A stretch of DNA of 64,000 bases, from positions 19,471,683 through 19,535,682 of the forward strand of contig OZ034972.1 of NCBI GenBank assembly GCA_964030785.1, written 5' to 3'. The position numbers were made by a program, and so were the translations under genes. Below, one piece after another: positions 62,637 to 64,000 of this stretch (positions within the stretch are counted from its first letter, which is position 1; the number at the start of each line of letters is the position of its first letter). This stretch comes from Siderastrea siderea. Its lineage: Eukaryota > Cnidaria > Anthozoa > Scleractinia > Rhizangiidae. Under the pieces are notes generated by a model. It did no database searches. It was not told the origin of the DNA and was given only the letters and a program-made list of their open reading frames with translations.

Positions 62637-63353
62637 GGTCTCAATCCTCATTCAATAGATAGCACAAACATTGAAATAAGCCATACCTTGAAACTGGCTT
62701 GGGTTATCCATGCTACTTTGTTTGGGACCAGTTCGAACTCAGCAAAGTTTTGATAAATGGGGCTTAGTGAAGTTGAATTCTGCCGTACACAAAAACACGG
62801 GAAATTTTGCTTCTTTAACCAAACGGGCTCGCTCTACTTCATTCTTGTTAATTTCCAGCGTTAACATTCTTTTGCGTTCCAGAAAGAGGAAGAAAAAGCC
62901 CGAAATGGGCGATTTTCACGTTTCCAAACTTCTGTTCCTTCGCGTGCAAATATTCTCTGTACATTTGTTTGCATTGCGTTACCAAATACCGTGACTAGAT
63001 TGTTTAACCAAATTTGGATATATGATGTCACAGGTGTAGCATATTAGATGTCACGTTTTGTCATGGTTTGCACAGAGAGCTTACAACGATATCACCAGTA
63101 TCGTTCAATTTTTTCTTTTCCCTCTACCTTTTTTGAGATCAACCGAACATTTTAGTTTGAAGCCATCATCAAGCATCAAGCAACGACGAAGAAAAGAGAG
63201 ATTAGTTGAACTTCATGAAGCCCCATTTGTTAAATTCGCTGTCTTCCAAGTTTTCCCAAAGACAGCAGCATGGATAAGACGGATAACCCAAGACAGTTTC
63301 AAGGTATAGTTTAGTTCAATGTTTCTACTGTCTATTGAACGAGGATTGAGACC
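62637..63353. repeat. 717-bp segment with 37-bp inverted ends
   Basis: GGTCTCAATCCTC(A/G)TTCAATAG and its extension at 62637-62673 are mirrored at 63317-63353. The inside has no supported gene. The right end abuts the right arm of the large inverted repeat, so this may be part of that element's end. Confidence 0.7.
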
Positions 63354-63357
63354 CTGT

Positions 63358-63758
63358 GGGGTTACGGCACCTGTTAAATATTATTTCACAGAAGTTAGGT
63401 TCCAAATCAGTTTCTACGTAAACATCAGAACCTGCCTTTTAGTTTGGAATCAGTTTGCGCTCATCAAATTTCGCTACTGCTGTTTTGTAACTGTCTAGTT
63501 AATGAAAAAGACTTGTTCTGTTGATAAGAAGTGTCTATCGCTTTTTCCGCCCTCCAGCGCGATGCAAGTTTATAGTACTGATTTTCAAGATTGATTTCCT
63601 GTGATTTTGACCTTCCGAACCCGAGAATCGATTTCCTTGTTTGTTTCGAAAATAAAGCGCTTCTGGGGAAAACGAACCGCATCAGGTTTCTAGTTTTACC
63701 AATACCCATTTATGCGCAAAATATGAAAGAAATCGATTTTTCAACTTTTGCCGCCGAA
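63358..63758 (-). repeat. Right arm of a large inverted repeat
   Basis: Diverged reverse complement of 46441-46856, from GGGTTACGGCACCTG to CTTTTGCCGCCGAA. The last 240 bases of the window show nothing recognisable. Confidence 0.8.
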
Positions 63759-64000
63759 TGTTCGATGTTTACTGAAAGTCGCTCTTAATCACCCGTGAAA
63801 TGCTCCTGGCCAGCATGATTTCGAGCAGACTACTATATCTGCATTATTCATTATGTATAAAACTCATGTTGTGCAGTATAATTCTGTTTTGTTGCAGTTC
63901 AGAAACCTTTGAATTGCCATAATAACACTATACTTCACGTACATTTTTCAGGTTTGTTCTTTTATTAACTGCTTAAGTTGATATCTTTTACTGTGAGGGT

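Overview
The window looks like nuclear DNA of an invertebrate animal, most likely a cnidarian (coral or anemone). It has spliced genes with GT-AG introns, hammerhead ribozymes of the short-stem-III type, tRNA-derived repeats and dense transposon remnants. The taxonomic call is inferred from repeat and protein style, not from a marker gene.

The centrepiece is a complete, apparently intact Maverick/Polinton-type endogenous DNA virus (adintovirus-like) at 15400-36800 (21.4 kb). It has 427-bp terminal inverted repeats beginning AGTAGTAAAGG and a 6-bp target duplication GAGACG. Because the host sequence around it is tandemly duplicated, the window also carries the uninterrupted target site (38364-38369), which fixes the element ends to the base. 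From left to right the element holds: protein-primed type family-B DNA polymerase (leftward); a divergent promoter region; a rightward two-frame gene for an Arg-rich, acidic-tailed protein; then a leftward block of virion genes. That block contains a phospholipase A2-like protein, several small poly-Arg core-type proteins with recurring (Q/M)RGG sites, a two-membrane-helix SLATT-like protein, a Gly-rich protein, the packaging ATPase, a tRNA-like gene, an adenain-like protease, the double-jelly-roll major capsid protein, two paralogous virion-type proteins, and a chromodomain integrase with a small gene beside it. A GRF zinc-finger gene, a rightward SLOG/DprA-like gene, an acidic leftward gene and scrambled polymerase relics close the right end. 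Together these supply replication, integration, packaging, capsid assembly and maturation, and every core reading frame is open.

The virus sits inside the last exon/3' flank of a second mobile element, a Mutator-like (MULE) transposon whose proposed limits are 5961-40418. The evidence is inverted minisatellite ends, a 9-bp direct repeat GCAGAGGTG outside them, and a spliced MULE/SWIM transposase gene starting just inside the left end.

Left of this (1-5950) is repeat-rich sequence with one hammerhead ribozyme, a near-perfect 31-bp palindrome and an LTR-like stretch, but no convincing complete gene. Right of it (40428-46440) are minisatellites, a second hammerhead inside a snap-back inverted repeat, and a broken piggyBac transposase. 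The region 46441-63758 is a roughly 16-kb array of diverged 1-kb-scale repeats, flanked by about 400-bp inverted repeats. It includes seven tRNA-Arg-like relics and one clean 2.2-kb insertion. No CRISPR array, rRNA or bacterial-type operon was seen.
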